Notes: generated by a model from the sequence alone, not told the origin. 64,000 bases of DNA from Rhodovulum sp. MB263 (GCF_002073975.1 NZ_CP020384.1:930001-994000); one strand, 5' to 3'; numbered from the stretch's first letter, positions 1 to 9,389 are shown. Program-made: numbers and translations.

Positions 1-504
1 CTCTTGAATATGGCCTTCGGCATCGTAGCGGGCGCTGGTCAGCGCGCTGTCGCAGAGCGGTGCGAGGGGGTGCCCGGCCCCGGCGCTGGCAGAGCCGGCT
101 GCGGGCAGGCCGGCGCTGGCGGGCTCGCCCACCACCGACAGCCGCAAGCTGCCATCAGGACAGATCGAGACGACGCTGCGCATCTGCATCGGATGGGCGC
201 TGCCCGAGCGGCTGGCGGCGAAGCTGCCGGACCAGACCTGCCCGGTTCCGGCGACGGCACGATTCCAGAGATCGTCCGAGGTTTGGCCGGGAGAGGCGAT
301 CAGGCTGTCGAAATCGTGCACACCGAGCGTGTCCCCGGAGAGTTCGAGCAGGAAGATCGTCGCTTCGCTGGCCGAAACCAGGGTCCTGGTTTCCATGTCG
401 AAGCTCAGAACATGGGCCTCGTCGAGGATCTGCGCCCCGAGCGCCTGGGCAAGGGCGGTCTGGAAATCTGGCTTGTCTTGAGCGGCTTCGGCGTTCGAGC
501 TCAT
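1..504 (-). CDS. PAS-domain sensory protein, N-terminal part only
   Basis: Reading leftward from the ATG at 504, an open frame of 168 codons runs off the window edge without a stop, so only the N-terminus is present. The first ~125 residues read like a PAS domain (a segment starting ILDEAHVLSFDMETRTLVSA), and a second PAS-like unit seems to start near the edge (SARYDAEGHIQE). Upstream of the ATG is GAAGGACCAGAG, a good Shine-Dalgarno. No signal peptide or membrane segment is visible, which suggests a soluble receptor. Tandem N-terminal PAS domains are common in cytoplasmic methyl-accepting chemotaxis proteins, histidine kinases and GGDEF proteins. The output domain lies outside the window, so the type of receptor cannot be decided. 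Confidence 0.7.
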   Translation of the reverse strand, partial: MSSNAEAAQDKPDFQTALAQALGAQILDEAHVLSFDMETRTLVSASEATIFLLELSGDTLGVHDFDSLIASPGQTSDDLWNRAVAGTGQVWSGSFAASRSGSAHPMQMRSVVSICPDGSLRLSVVGEPASAGLPAAGSASAGAGHPLAPLCDSALTSARYDAEGHIQE

Positions 505-740
505 CTCTGGTCCTTCGCGATGCGAGGCGCCCGCGACGGTTTTTCTGCGGGGCCGACATCGACCCTCTTAGACCGGGACACTTAAGACGAGGTTTCCGAA
601 ATCTTCTGTCGACTGGCAGAAACGATCCGCGCGGTCCGGGAAAGGGGCCGACCGCCGCCGCCGCGTCGATCGTGCGTCGATCCGAAGGGGCGAAAGAATG
701 ACTGCACCGCGTGGGGGGGGCGGCTGCCTGAAGCAGGCAA
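505..740. other. Intergenic region, no gene seen
   Basis: Between the PAS gene start and the mdh terminator I see no convincing ORF or RNA gene. The promoter of the PAS gene must lie here on the minus strand, but I could not pick out a trustworthy -35/-10 pair. Confidence 0.4.
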
Positions 741-772
741 GAAAAAACCCGCGCCGCCCTTGAGGCGGCGCA
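741..772 (-). terminator. Rho-independent terminator of mdh
   Basis: On the minus strand a 7-bp perfect stem CGCCGCC/GGCGGCG (764-770 with 752-758) is followed by GGGTTTTTTC. This is a textbook intrinsic terminator about 35 bp beyond the mdh stop codon. Confidence 0.9.
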
Positions 773-807
773 GGCCGGTGTCGTTGCGCCTTTTGGCGGC
801 GGAGACC

Positions 808-1890
<1,083 letters not shown>

Positions 1891-1929
1891 CTAGACGGGT
1901 CCGGACCAGTTGTATCCGGAGGCCCTGTC

Positions 1930-2685
1930 GTGATCGAATTCGGTCCGCTTTTCTTCGCCGTGGCAATCCCGGCGATCCTGTTCGCCGGTGTGTCCAAGGG
2001 CGGTTTCGGCGGCGGCGTGGCCTTCGCGGGCTCGGCGGTGATGGTGGTGATTCTGGGCCCGGCCGTGGCGCTGGGAGTGACGCTGCCGCTTCTGATGCTG
2101 ATGGATGTGACCGCGCTCCGGCCCTATTGGCGGCGCTGGGACGGGGCCTCGGCCCGGGTGCTGATCCTTGGCGCGGTGCCGGGCATCGCGCTGGCGGCGG
2201 CGGTGTTCCACCTGACCGATCCCGATGTGTTCCGGGTGCTGATCGGGCTGGTGGCGCTGGGATTCGTGGGCTTCCAGCTGGCGGTGCGGATGAAGCTGAT
2301 CCCGGCGCGGCAGCGCCCGTTCGGGCGCCCGGCAGGCGCGGTTTCGGGCGCGGTGGCGGGCTTCACCAGCTTCGTCAGCCATGCCGGAGGGCCGCCAGTC
2401 GCCGTCTACCTGCTGTCGCAGCGGCTGGACAAGACCACCTTCCAGGCGACCACCGTGCTGGTCTTCTGGGCCATCAACCTGTTGAAATTCGGCCCCTATG
2501 CCTTTCTCGGCATCTTCACCGCCGATACCTGGCTGGCGGTGCTGCTGCTGGCCCCGGTCGCGGTTCTCGGGGTCTGGCTGGGGGTCCGGGCGCACCGGCT
2601 GGTCCCGGAGCGCTGGTTCTTCGGCATCACCTATGTGGCGCTTGCGCTGACCGGGGCCAAGCTTCTCTGGGACGGGCTGACCTGA
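1930..2685 (+). CDS. TSUP (TauE/SafE) family membrane transporter
   Basis: A 251-residue hydrophobic protein with about seven to eight membrane segments and the glycine-rich N-terminal motif of the TauE/SafE family (GVSKGGFGGG near residues 20-29). It has an internal second repeat with FTSFVSHAGGPP, typical of the family's C-terminal half. Family members export sulfite, sulfoacetate or other small organosulfur or C2 anions, and the substrate here is unknown. The start is a GTG preceded by CCGGAGG, which is well placed. It is divergent from mdh and convergent with the small periplasmic gene at 2691, whose stop lies 5 bp away. A second, unrelated TSUP gene is at 23353. Confidence 0.85.
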   Translation: MIEFGPLFFAVAIPAILFAGVSKGGFGGGVAFAGSAVMVVILGPAVALGVTLPLLMLMDVTALRPYWRRWDGASARVLILGAVPGIALAAAVFHLTDPDVFRVLIGLVALGFVGFQLAVRMKLIPARQRPFGRPAGAVSGAVAGFTSFVSHAGGPPVAVYLLSQRLDKTTFQATTVLVFWAINLLKFGPYAFLGIFTADTWLAVLLLAPVAVLGVWLGVRAHRLVPERWFFGITYVALALTGAKLLWDGLT

Positions 2686-2690
2686 GCCTG

Positions 2691-3065
2691 TCAGATCCCC
2701 TGGCCCGGCGGCTCTGCGACCGGCTCATAGGCTTCGCCGCTGGCCAGAAGGCAGGTCAGGCCATTGGCGAAGGTGCCGGTCACGGTCCAGGTGCCGGTCC
2801 GGGTGTTGGCGAAAACTTCGACCACGGCGTCGTTCCCGGCCAGTCCCAGCGCCTGGCGCGACTCGCCATAACGGTTGCGGAGCTGATTGAGGATGTCCTC
2901 TCGCTGGCCGCATTGGCGCCCGGCCGCCGGAGCTGGAGCCTGAGCCTGAACCGGGGGCTGAGACTGGCTCTGGTTCTGGGGCAGCGCCAGCTGCGGCAGC
3001 AGGATCGTCAGGGCGGCAAGGACGGGCAGGGTCGCGGGATGGCGGAAGGGGCGGGGGGCGCGCAT
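2691..3065 (-). CDS. Small secreted protein of unknown function
   Basis: A 124-residue protein with a clear Sec-type signal region (basic start, hydrophobic stretch at about residues 10-28), a Q/P/A-rich linker (about 29-48) and a compact C-terminal domain with two cysteines (CGQREDILNQLRNRYGE and NGLTCLL), which may form a disulfide in the periplasm. I recognise the general pattern as a protein common in Rhodobacteraceae but know no function for it. It converges on the TSUP gene and is divergent from mcl2, so its promoter shares the 3066-3255 region. Confidence 0.7.
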   Translation of the reverse strand: MRAPRPFRHPATLPVLAALTILLPQLALPQNQSQSQPPVQAQAPAPAAGRQCGQREDILNQLRNRYGESRQALGLAGNDAVVEVFANTRTGTWTVTGTFANGLTCLLASGEAYEPVAEPPGQGI

Positions 3066-3160
3066 GGCAGGCTCCTGTGGCGACTGAATGGGGGGCGGGG
3101 GGACCCGAAGGCATGCGCCGAAGATTGCGTGAGCTTCGCCAAGACCGGGCTAGCGCGCCG

Positions 3161-3235
3161 CGCGTTGCATTTTCTGCGCTGCGGCGCAAAAGGGGTTGCG
3201 CATTCTGACTCTGCCGTGTTGGCTTGCGCAACAAA
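3161..3235 (+). promoter_or_regulatory. Upstream region of mcl2 with repeated TTGC/GCAA half-sites
   Basis: Four TTGC or GCAA elements lie within 70 bp: TTGC at 3165, GCAA at 3186, TTGC at 3196 and the perfect palindrome TTGCGCAA at 3224-3231, only 25 bp before the mcl2 ATG. Similar half-sites occur upstream of sdhC and in the ecm/ccr intergenic region. TTGC-type motifs are reported for the ScfR/RamB regulators of acyl-CoA metabolism (recalled). Assigning this site to one of them is inference. Confidence 0.4.
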
Positions 3236-3255
3236 ATGACTCTGGAGGAGAATCA

Positions 3256-4113
3256 ATGGACCCGCGTGCCCGTCCCTTCCGTTCGGTGCTTTACATTCCC
3301 GGCTCGAAGGACCGCGCGCTCGACAAGGCGCGGGGCCTGCCGGTCGACGCGATCATTTTCGATCTCGAGGATGCCGTCGCGGTCGAGGAAAAGCCCGCGG
3401 CCCGCACCCTGCTGGCCGACACGCTGAAGGCGGGCGGCTATGGCAGCCGGTTCAGGATCGTCCGGGTGAACGGCTTCGACACGCCCTGGGGTCGGGACGA
3501 TGTCGCGGCCATCGCGGGCGCCGGGGCCGATGCGGTGCTGCTGCCGAAGGTCGAGACCACGGCCCAGCTGGACGACCTGGCCGCCGCGATCCCGGATGTG
3601 CCGCTCTGGGCGATGATGGAGACGCCGAAGGGCATCCTGAACGCCGCGGCGCTGGCCGCGCATCCGCGGCTCGAGGGCTTTGTCATGGGCACCAACGATC
3701 TGGCCAAGGAACTGGGCTGCCGGTTCCGGCCCGACCGGCTGGCGCTGATGACGAGCCTGACGCATTGCCTGCTGGCCGCGCGCGCCCATGGCATCGTCGC
3801 GGTCGACGGGGTCTATAACGCCTTCAAGGACGAGGCCGGGCTGACGGCCGAATGCGCGCAGGGCCGCGATCTGGGCTTTGACGGCAAGACCCTGATCCAC
3901 CCGGCGCAGATCGCCGTCGCCAATGCCGCCTTCGCCCCCACCGAAGCCGAGATCGAGCTTGCCCGCCGCCAGATCACCGCCTTCCAGGAGGCCGAACGGG
4001 CCGGGCAGGGCGTCGCCGTGGTGGATGGCCGCATTGTCGAGAACCTGCATATCGTTACGGCGAGGGAGACGCTGGCCAAGGCGGCCGCGATTGCAGAACT
4101 GGAGGCGGTCTGA
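3256..4113 (+). CDS. mcl2: CoA ester lyase family, (3S)-malyl-CoA thioesterase
   Basis: A 285-residue CitE/HpcH-type TIM-barrel protein. Visible family elements are the start RSVLYIPGSKDRALDKA, the acidic metal ligand region IIFDLEDAV, the arginine-containing RIVRVNG strand, LLPKVET, the metal-binding glutamate in MMETPKGI, and VMGTNDLAKELG. The length matches the short paralogue Mcl2, which hydrolyses (3S)-malyl-CoA to malate, rather than the longer lyase Mcl1 (about 318 residues). The neighbourhood (mdh, mch, sdh, ecm, ccr) is also that of R. sphaeroides mcl2. The start at 3256 is chosen for its strong TGGAGGAG site; a longer in-frame start at 3196 lacks one. Its stop overlaps the nnrU ATG by one base. 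A citrate lyase beta-like lyase activity remains possible. Confidence 0.85.
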   Translation: MDPRARPFRSVLYIPGSKDRALDKARGLPVDAIIFDLEDAVAVEEKPAARTLLADTLKAGGYGSRFRIVRVNGFDTPWGRDDVAAIAGAGADAVLLPKVETTAQLDDLAAAIPDVPLWAMMETPKGILNAAALAAHPRLEGFVMGTNDLAKELGCRFRPDRLALMTSLTHCLLAARAHGIVAVDGVYNAFKDEAGLTAECAQGRDLGFDGKTLIHPAQIAVANAAFAPTEAEIELARRQITAFQEAERAGQGVAVVDGRIVENLHIVTARETLAKAAAIAELEAV

Positions 4114-4679
4114 TGTTTCTTCTTATCCTCGGCGTGGCTCTCTGGAGCTTTGCGCATCTGTTCAAGCGGCTGTTCCCGGGCGTCCGCGCGATGCTGGACG
4201 ACAGGCTGGGCATGGCCTCGAAGGCGCTCTTCGCGGTGCCGCTGGTGGTCTCGGTCGTGCTGATGGTGATCGGTTACCAGACGGCGGGGCTGCCGCAGCG
4301 CTTTGCCGGGCCGTCCTGGCTGATCCATGTGAACAACACGCTGATGCTGGGCGCGGTCGCGCTATTCGGCGTCGGCAGCTCGAAAAGCCATGCGCGGCAA
4401 TGGTTCCGCCACCCGATGCTGTACGGCTTCCTCACCTGGGCGGTGGCGCATCTGCTGGTGAACTGGGACCTTGCCTCGATCATTCTCTTCGGCGGGCTCG
4501 GTGCCTGGGCGGTGGCCGAGATCGTGCTGATCAACCGGTCCGAGAAGGGCGTCACCCGCTATACCGGCGGCTCGCTCAAGGGAGACCTGCGGCTCGGGGG
4601 GATCGCCATCGCGCTGTATGTCGCGATCATCCTCGTCCATTTCTGGGCCGGCGTCCCGCCGCTGCCGATGGTGTCGTGA
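4113..4679 (+). CDS. nnrU: NnrU family integral membrane protein
   Basis: A 188-residue membrane protein with about five to six hydrophobic segments. It fits the NnrU family: the N-terminal WSFAHLFKRLFPGVR, the SSKSHARQWFRHPMLYGFLTWAVAHLLVNWD block and the loop LINRSEKG are family-like. NnrU was named for a role in nitrite/nitric-oxide respiration in Rhodobacter, and the family also includes a carotenoid isomerase relative (Z-ISO). Here no denitrification genes are nearby. It is translationally coupled to mcl2 (TGATG overlap) and to the DUF1737 gene downstream (TGATG), so it belongs to the mcl2-mch operon. Confidence 0.8.
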   Translation: MFLLILGVALWSFAHLFKRLFPGVRAMLDDRLGMASKALFAVPLVVSVVLMVIGYQTAGLPQRFAGPSWLIHVNNTLMLGAVALFGVGSSKSHARQWFRHPMLYGFLTWAVAHLLVNWDLASIILFGGLGAWAVAEIVLINRSEKGVTRYTGGSLKGDLRLGGIAIALYVAIILVHFWAGVPPLPMVS

Positions 4680-4882
4680 TGCGTGTCTACCGGCTGCTGA
4701 CCGATGAAGACACCGCCGCCTTCTGCCACAGGGTGAGCGCGGCGCTGGCCGGGGGCTGGGAGCTTTACGGCTCGCCCGCCTATGCCCATGACCCGGCGAG
4801 CGGCAAGATGCGCTGTGCCCAGGCGGTGGTGAAGGATGTCGAGGGCGACTACAGCCCCGACCTGAAACTGGGAGAACTCTGA
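4679..4882 (+). CDS. DUF1737 small protein
   Basis: A 67-residue protein beginning MRVYRLLTDEDTAAFCHRV, with WELYGSPAYAHD in the middle, which is the hallmark layout of DUF1737 (a tryptophan followed by YGSP). No catalytic motif or signal peptide is visible. The start ATG overlaps the nnrU stop by one base and the mch ATG follows three bases after its stop, so it is certainly co-transcribed. The function is unknown; family members are small soluble proteins often found beside metabolic genes. Confidence 0.75.
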   Translation: MRVYRLLTDEDTAAFCHRVSAALAGGWELYGSPAYAHDPASGKMRCAQAVVKDVEGDYSPDLKLGEL

Positions 4883-4885
4883 GCC

Positions 4886-5920
4886 ATGGCCAAGACCAAT
4901 CCGGGGCGCTTCTTCGAGGATTACGCGGTCGGCCAGGTGATCCCGCATGCGGTGCCGCGCACCCTATCGGGGGGCGAGCGCGCGCTCTATCACGCGCTCT
5001 ATCCGGCGCGGCATGCGCTTTATTCCTCGGATGCCTTCGCGGCGGCCTGCGGTCTGGGGGCGGCTCCGCTCGACGATCTGATCGCGTTCCATACCGTCTT
5101 CGGCAAGACCGTGCCCGACATCTCGCTGAATGCGGTGGCCAATCTCGGCTATGCCGAGGGGCGCTGGCACCGTCCGGTCCGGCCGGGCGACACGCTGCGG
5201 TCCGAATCCGAGGTGATCGGGCTCAAGCAGAACTCGAACGGCAAATCAGGCGTGGTCTGGGTCCGGACCCGGGGGCTTGATCAGCGCGACGAGCTGGTGC
5301 TCGACTATGTGCGCTGGGTGATGGTGCGCAAGCGCGACCTCGAGGCCCCCGCGCCCGAGACCGTGATGCCCGACCTGGCCAAGGTGGTGGCGCCGGGCGA
5401 TCTGGTGCTGCCAGAGGGGCTCGATTTCACCGGCTACGATTTCACCCTGGCGGGCGAGCTGCACCGGATGGCCGATTACGGGATCGGCGAGGTGATCGAC
5501 CATGTCGACGGTGTGACCGTCGAGGAGGCCGAGCACATGCAGGCCACCCGCCTCTGGCAGAACACCGCCAAGGTGCATTTCGACGCCACTTTCCGCGAGG
5601 ACGGGCGGCGCCTGATCTATGGGGGCCATGTCATCAGCCTGGCCCGTGCGCTGTCCTTCAACGGGCTGGCCAATGCGCAGATGATCGTCGGGCTGAATGG
5701 CGGGGCCCATGCCAATCCCTGTTTCGCGGGCGATACCGTGCGCGCCTGGTCCGAGGTGCTGGACAAGGCCGAGACCGCAGCACCGGGCGTCGGCGCGATC
5801 CGGCTGCGACTGGTGGCGGTCAAGGCGGGCGGCGTGCCGGGGCAGTTGCGCGGCGAGGACGGCAAGTACCGCCCCGAGGTTCTGCTGGACCTCGATTACT
5901 GGGCGTTGATGCCGGTATAG
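4886..5920 (+). CDS. mch: Mesaconyl-CoA hydratase (beta-methylmalyl-CoA dehydratase)
   Basis: A 344-residue protein made of two MaoC/hot-dog domains, as in the R. sphaeroides and Chloroflexus mesaconyl-CoA hydratases. It starts with GRFFEDYAVGQVIPHAVPRTL, has AVANLGYAEGRWHRPVRPGDT in the first half (the P-GDTL MaoC element) and YGGHVISLARALSFNGLAN plus NPCFAGDTVRAWSEV in the second. It interconverts mesaconyl-C1-CoA and beta-methylmalyl-CoA, the step before cleavage to glyoxylate and propionyl-CoA. It is the last tightly spaced gene of the mcl2 operon. Generic MaoC hydratase is the alternative, but the size, double fold and pathway context favour this call. Confidence 0.9.
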   Translation: MAKTNPGRFFEDYAVGQVIPHAVPRTLSGGERALYHALYPARHALYSSDAFAAACGLGAAPLDDLIAFHTVFGKTVPDISLNAVANLGYAEGRWHRPVRPGDTLRSESEVIGLKQNSNGKSGVVWVRTRGLDQRDELVLDYVRWVMVRKRDLEAPAPETVMPDLAKVVAPGDLVLPEGLDFTGYDFTLAGELHRMADYGIGEVIDHVDGVTVEEAEHMQATRLWQNTAKVHFDATFREDGRRLIYGGHVISLARALSFNGLANAQMIVGLNGGAHANPCFAGDTVRAWSEVLDKAETAAPGVGAIRLRLVAVKAGGVPGQLRGEDGKYRPEVLLDLDYWALMPV

Positions 5921-5976
5921 GGAAGATGGCCGGTTCGTGATAGGATGCGAGGGTCTTCGGGCCCTCGTTTTCCTTT

Positions 5977-6525
5977 ATGTGGATGTTGAACAGGCTTGCT
6001 TCGATCGGAACCTTTGTCGGCGGCGCCGCGACCATGGGCCTGGCGGCCTTGGGCTTTTACGCTTTCCTTCACGACCCTGTGCCCCGGACCGCCGAAGAAG
6101 CCGTGGCCCAACTGGCCCGGATCGCCGATGGCATGGACCGGATCGTGGGGGATACGACCGACACCGCAGCGCGCGCGGCCATCGTGACCGAGGCGGCGCG
6201 GGTGGCGGCCGTGGCGGCGCGGCCGCTCGACGACGCAACCGCCGTCATCGCCCATGTCAGCTTCGGCGTCTTCGATCTGCCCGTACGCGAGACCTGGGAC
6301 GTGGAGGCCAGCGACGGGCGCATTATCCCGCTGACTGTCCGGGGCGGCGCCACGGGCTTTGCCAATCTGTCCTTCGACGGACAGGACCACGCGGTGGGGG
6401 TAGGCAAGTTCCTGACCTATGACAGCGGCGCCGATACCTGCCGCCTGCTGTTGGTGCGGCGCCTGGACAAGGGGAGCTACCGCTTTCGCTGGCGCTGCAT
6501 CTCGGACCACAAGGATCAGATCTGA
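5977..6525 (+). CDS. Membrane-anchored protein of unknown function
   Basis: A 182-residue protein with one N-terminal hydrophobic segment (about residues 8-29, rich in G and A) and a C-terminal extracytoplasmic domain. The segment at about 36-80 is helical with repeated A/R/E residues. The last part looks like beta strands and ends in KGSYRFRWRCISDHKDQI, with cysteines in DTCRLLL and RCIS that could pair. I do not recognise a family. No strong ribosome-binding site precedes the ATG at 5977; an ATG two codons later is equally possible. It sits between mch and sdhC in the same direction, and the sdhC regulatory region begins within a few bases of its stop. Confidence 0.55.
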   Translation: MWMLNRLASIGTFVGGAATMGLAALGFYAFLHDPVPRTAEEAVAQLARIADGMDRIVGDTTDTAARAAIVTEAARVAAVAARPLDDATAVIAHVSFGVFDLPVRETWDVEASDGRIIPLTVRGGATGFANLSFDGQDHAVGVGKFLTYDSGADTCRLLLVRRLDKGSYRFRWRCISDHKDQI

Positions 6526-6529
6526 AACT

Positions 6530-6600
6530 GTGATCACGAGCTGTTGGACCGTGATCACAAAACCCATTTTTTTGCGCTTGCAGCGGAAAAACCTGCGCAA
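6530..6600 (+). promoter_or_regulatory. sdhC upstream region with two GTGATCAC palindromes and TTGC sites
   Basis: Two identical perfect palindromes GTGATCAC occupy 6530-6537 and 6551-6558, exactly 21 bp apart, which is two helical turns and places them on the same DNA face. Beyond a T/A-rich stretch come TTGC at 6572 and 6578 and GCAA at 6597. The sdhC ATG is 81 bp further on. The layout suggests a dimeric regulator binding cooperatively. The regulator is not identified. Confidence 0.5.
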
Positions 6601-6681
6601 TTCTGTGTTCACAGCGTGACTCCGCCCCAAAATCCGCTATCACATCGCCCGACAGCACAGCCCCAGCACGAGAGGGACCCC

Positions 6682-7074
6682 ATGGCTGACATCGAACGGG
6701 GAAACCGCCCGCTTTCCCCCCACCTTCAGATCTACCGCCCGCAGCTCACCTCGGTGACCTCCATCCTGACCCGCGTGACCGGCAATGCGCTGATCCTCGG
6801 CGCGGTGCTGATCGTGTGGTGGCTGCTGGCCGCCGGGGCCGGACCCGAGGCCTTTGCCCGCGCCGACTGGGTGCTGACCTCCTGGCTCGGCAATCTGGTG
6901 ATGTTCGGCTCGCTCTGGGCGCTGTGGTATCACACGCTGGCGGGCATCCGGCACATCATCTGGGACAGCGGCTACGGGCTCGAGCTCGAGACCGCCGAGA
7001 AGCTCGGCTGGGCCTGCATCATCGGCTCGGGCGTGCTGACCGTCCTGACCGTCCTGATCCTCTGGATCTTCTGA
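6682..7074 (+). CDS. sdhC: Succinate dehydrogenase cytochrome b556 subunit
   Basis: A 130-residue membrane subunit of complex II with three hydrophobic helices. The N-terminal signature RPLSPHLQIYRPQLTSVTSI is diagnostic for SdhC. H of HTLAGIRHIIWD in the second helix region is the usual haem ligand and quinone-site element. It anchors the SdhAB dimer to the inner membrane and carries electrons to ubiquinone. The start at 6682 (MADIERGN) is preceded by GAGAGGGA; the open frame extends further upstream but without a comparable site. sdhD follows after 14 bp. Confidence 0.95.
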   Translation: MADIERGNRPLSPHLQIYRPQLTSVTSILTRVTGNALILGAVLIVWWLLAAGAGPEAFARADWVLTSWLGNLVMFGSLWALWYHTLAGIRHIIWDSGYGLELETAEKLGWACIIGSGVLTVLTVLILWIF

Positions 7075-7088
7075 GGGAGGCCCGCATC

Positions 7089-7460
7089 ATGCGCTATATC
7101 ACCGACCGCAAGCGCGCCCAGGGGCTCGGCGCCGCCAAGGCAGGCACGCATCACCACTGGTCCATGAATGTCAGCGGCGTCGGCCTGACGCTGCTGGTGC
7201 CGCTTTTCGTGTTCTTTGTCGGCACCTCGCTCGGGGCCCCGCATGACGAGGTGATCGCCACCTTCTCGCGGCCGTTCCCGGCGGTCGTCGCGCTCCTGAC
7301 CATCACGGCGGGCATGCTGCATTTCCGCCGCGGCGTTCAGATGCTGATCGAGGACTACTGTGACGGCATGACCCGCAAGGCGCTGCTGTGGGGCGCAACC
7401 TGCCTGTGCTATGCGGTGATGGCGGCGGGCGTGTACGCGGTCGTGCGGATCGCGATCTGA
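7089..7460 (+). CDS. sdhD: Succinate dehydrogenase hydrophobic membrane anchor subunit
   Basis: A 123-residue protein with three transmembrane helices and the SdhD elements [15 protein letters not shown] near the N-terminus and [15 protein letters not shown] in the middle (the D-Y pair near the quinone site). It pairs with SdhC to bind haem b and ubiquinone. The start at 7089 follows GAGGGAGG; sdhA begins 20 bp after its stop. Confidence 0.94.
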   Translation: MRYITDRKRAQGLGAAKAGTHHHWSMNVSGVGLTLLVPLFVFFVGTSLGAPHDEVIATFSRPFPAVVALLTITAGMLHFRRGVQMLIEDYCDGMTRKALLWGATCLCYAVMAAGVYAVVRIAI

Positions 7461-7480
7461 GACAACGGAGAGCAGGACAC

Positions 7481-9286
7481 ATGGCCGCTTACGAATACGA
7501 GACGCATGAATATGACGTGGTTGTGGTGGGGGCCGGCGGCGCCGGTCTTCGCGCCACGCTGGGCATGGCCGAGCAGGGCCTGCGCACCGCCTGCGTGACC
7601 AAGGTCTTCCCGACCCGGTCGCATACGGTCGCGGCCCAGGGCGGCATCGCTGCGAGCCTCGGCAATATGGGCCCCGACCACTGGCAGTGGCACATGTACG
7701 ACACCGTCAAGGGGTCGGACTGGCTGGGCGATACCGATGCGATGGAATACCTGGCGCGCGAGGCCCCGAAGGCGGTCTACGAGCTGGAACATTACGGCGT
7801 GCCCTTCTCGCGCACCGAAGAGGGGCGGATCTATCAGCGTCCCTTCGGCGGCCATACCACCGAATTCGGCGAAGGCCCGCCGGTGCAGCGCACCTGTGCC
7901 GCCGCCGACCGGACCGGCCATGCCATCCTGCACACGCTTTACGGCCAGAGCCTAAAGCAGAAGGCCGAGTTCTTCATCGAGTATTTCGCCATCGACCTGC
8001 TGATGTCCGAGGACGGGCAATGCCGGGGCGTCCTGGCCTGGAAGCTCGATGACGGCACGATGCATGTCTTCTCGGCCAAGATGGTGGTGCTGGCGACCGG
8101 CGGCTATGGCCGGGCCTTCTTCAGCGCGACCTCGGCCCATACCTGCACCGGCGATGGCGGCGGCATGATCGCGCGGGCCGGGCTGCCGCTGCAGGACATG
8201 GAATTCGTGCAGTTTCACCCGACCGGCATCTACGGCGCGGGCTGCCTGATCACCGAGGGCGCGCGGGGCGAGGGCGGCTATCTGACCAACTCGGAAGGCG
8301 AGCGGTTCATGGAACGCTACGCGCCGACCTACAAGGACTTGGCCTCGCGCGATGTCGTCTCGCGCTGCATGACCATCGAGATCCGCGAGGGAAGGGGCGT
8401 CGGGCCGAACAAGGACCACATCCACCTGAACCTCAGCCACCTGCCGCCCGAAACCCTGGCCGAGCGCCTGCCGGGCATCTCGGAATCGGCCCGGATCTTC
8501 GCGGGCGTCGATGTCACCAAGGAGCCGATCCCGGTGCTGCCGACGGTGCATTACAACATGGGCGGTATCCCGACCAACTACTGGGGCGAGGTGCTGGACC
8601 CGGTCGAGGGCGATTTCGACCGCGTGGCGCCGGGGCTGATGGCCGTGGGCGAGGCGGGCTGTGCGTCGGTCCATGGCGCGAACCGGCTGGGGTCGAACTC
8701 GCTGATCGACCTTGTCGTCTTCGGGCGCGCCGCCGCGATCCGCGCGGGCCAGATCGTCGATCCCGAAACCGCGGTGCCCGCGCCTCCGAAAGCGGCGATC
8801 GACCAGGCGCTGGGCCGGTTCGACGGGCTGCGCCATGCCACGGGTTCGGTCGCTACGGCCGAGCTGCGGCTCGAGATGCAGAAGACGATGCAGGCCGATG
8901 CGGCCGTCTTCCGCACCGACAAGTCGCTGGCCGATGGCGTCGAGAAGATGACTGCCGTCGCGGGCAAGCTCGAGGACATCAAGGTCACCGACCGGTCGCT
9001 GATCTGGAACTCGGACCTGATGGAAACGCTCGAGCTGACCAACCTGATGCCGAACGCCCTGACCACGGTGGTCGCGGCCGAGGCCCGCAAGGAAAGCCGC
9101 GGGGCGCATGCCCATGAGGACTATCCCGACCGCGACGACGTCAACTGGCGTAAGCACTCGCTGGCCAAGGTTGAGGGCACCAAGGTCGAACTGGCCTACC
9201 GGCCGGTTCATCTCGACCCGCTGAGCACCACCGATGAGGGCGGTATCGACATGAAGAAGATCGCGCCCAAGGCGCGGGTGTATTGA
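7481..9286 (+). CDS. sdhA: Succinate dehydrogenase flavoprotein subunit
   Basis: A 601-residue catalytic subunit that oxidises succinate to fumarate on the cytoplasmic face. It has the FAD-binding [15 protein letters not shown], the [12 protein letters not shown] segment whose histidine carries covalent FAD, the substrate region [21 protein letters not shown], the catalytic arginine region [18 protein letters not shown], and [19 protein letters not shown]. The C-terminal segment ends in [17 protein letters not shown] as in other alphaproteobacteria. The start at 7481 follows ACGGAGAG. Unlike the usual sdhCDAB order, sdhB does not follow directly: stem-loops and two glycosyltransferase-like genes intervene. 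Confidence 0.97.
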   Translation: MAAYEYETHEYDVVVVGAGGAGLRATLGMAEQGLRTACVTKVFPTRSHTVAAQGGIAASLGNMGPDHWQWHMYDTVKGSDWLGDTDAMEYLAREAPKAVYELEHYGVPFSRTEEGRIYQRPFGGHTTEFGEGPPVQRTCAAADRTGHAILHTLYGQSLKQKAEFFIEYFAIDLLMSEDGQCRGVLAWKLDDGTMHVFSAKMVVLATGGYGRAFFSATSAHTCTGDGGGMIARAGLPLQDMEFVQFHPTGIYGAGCLITEGARGEGGYLTNSEGERFMERYAPTYKDLASRDVVSRCMTIEIREGRGVGPNKDHIHLNLSHLPPETLAERLPGISESARIFAGVDVTKEPIPVLPTVHYNMGGIPTNYWGEVLDPVEGDFDRVAPGLMAVGEAGCASVHGANRLGSNSLIDLVVFGRAAAIRAGQIVDPETAVPAPPKAAIDQALGRFDGLRHATGSVATAELRLEMQKTMQADAAVFRTDKSLADGVEKMTAVAGKLEDIKVTDRSLIWNSDLMETLELTNLMPNALTTVVAAEARKESRGAHAHEDYPDRDDVNWRKHSLAKVEGTKVELAYRPVHLDPLSTTDEGGIDMKKIAPKARVY

Positions 9287-9292
9287 GCGACA

Positions 9293-9356
9293 CTGGCCGC
9301 CTTGCCCGTCGGGGCGGCCAGGAACCGGGCCGGTAGCCGCGGCCCCTTTCGGTTTT
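9293..9356 (+). terminator. Stem-loops after sdhA, possible partial terminator
   Basis: A 9-bp perfect stem CTGGCCGCC/GGCGGCCAG (9293-9301 with 9313-9321) starts 7 bp after the sdhA stop. A second stem GGGCCG/CGGCCC (9327-9332 with 9340-9345) is followed by CTTTCGGTTTT. These could end or attenuate transcription before the glycosyltransferase genes, or protect the 3' end of an sdhCDA message. Confidence 0.5.
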
Positions 9357-9389
9357 CCGGGCATCGTTTCAGGGATGGAAGGTTAAGGC

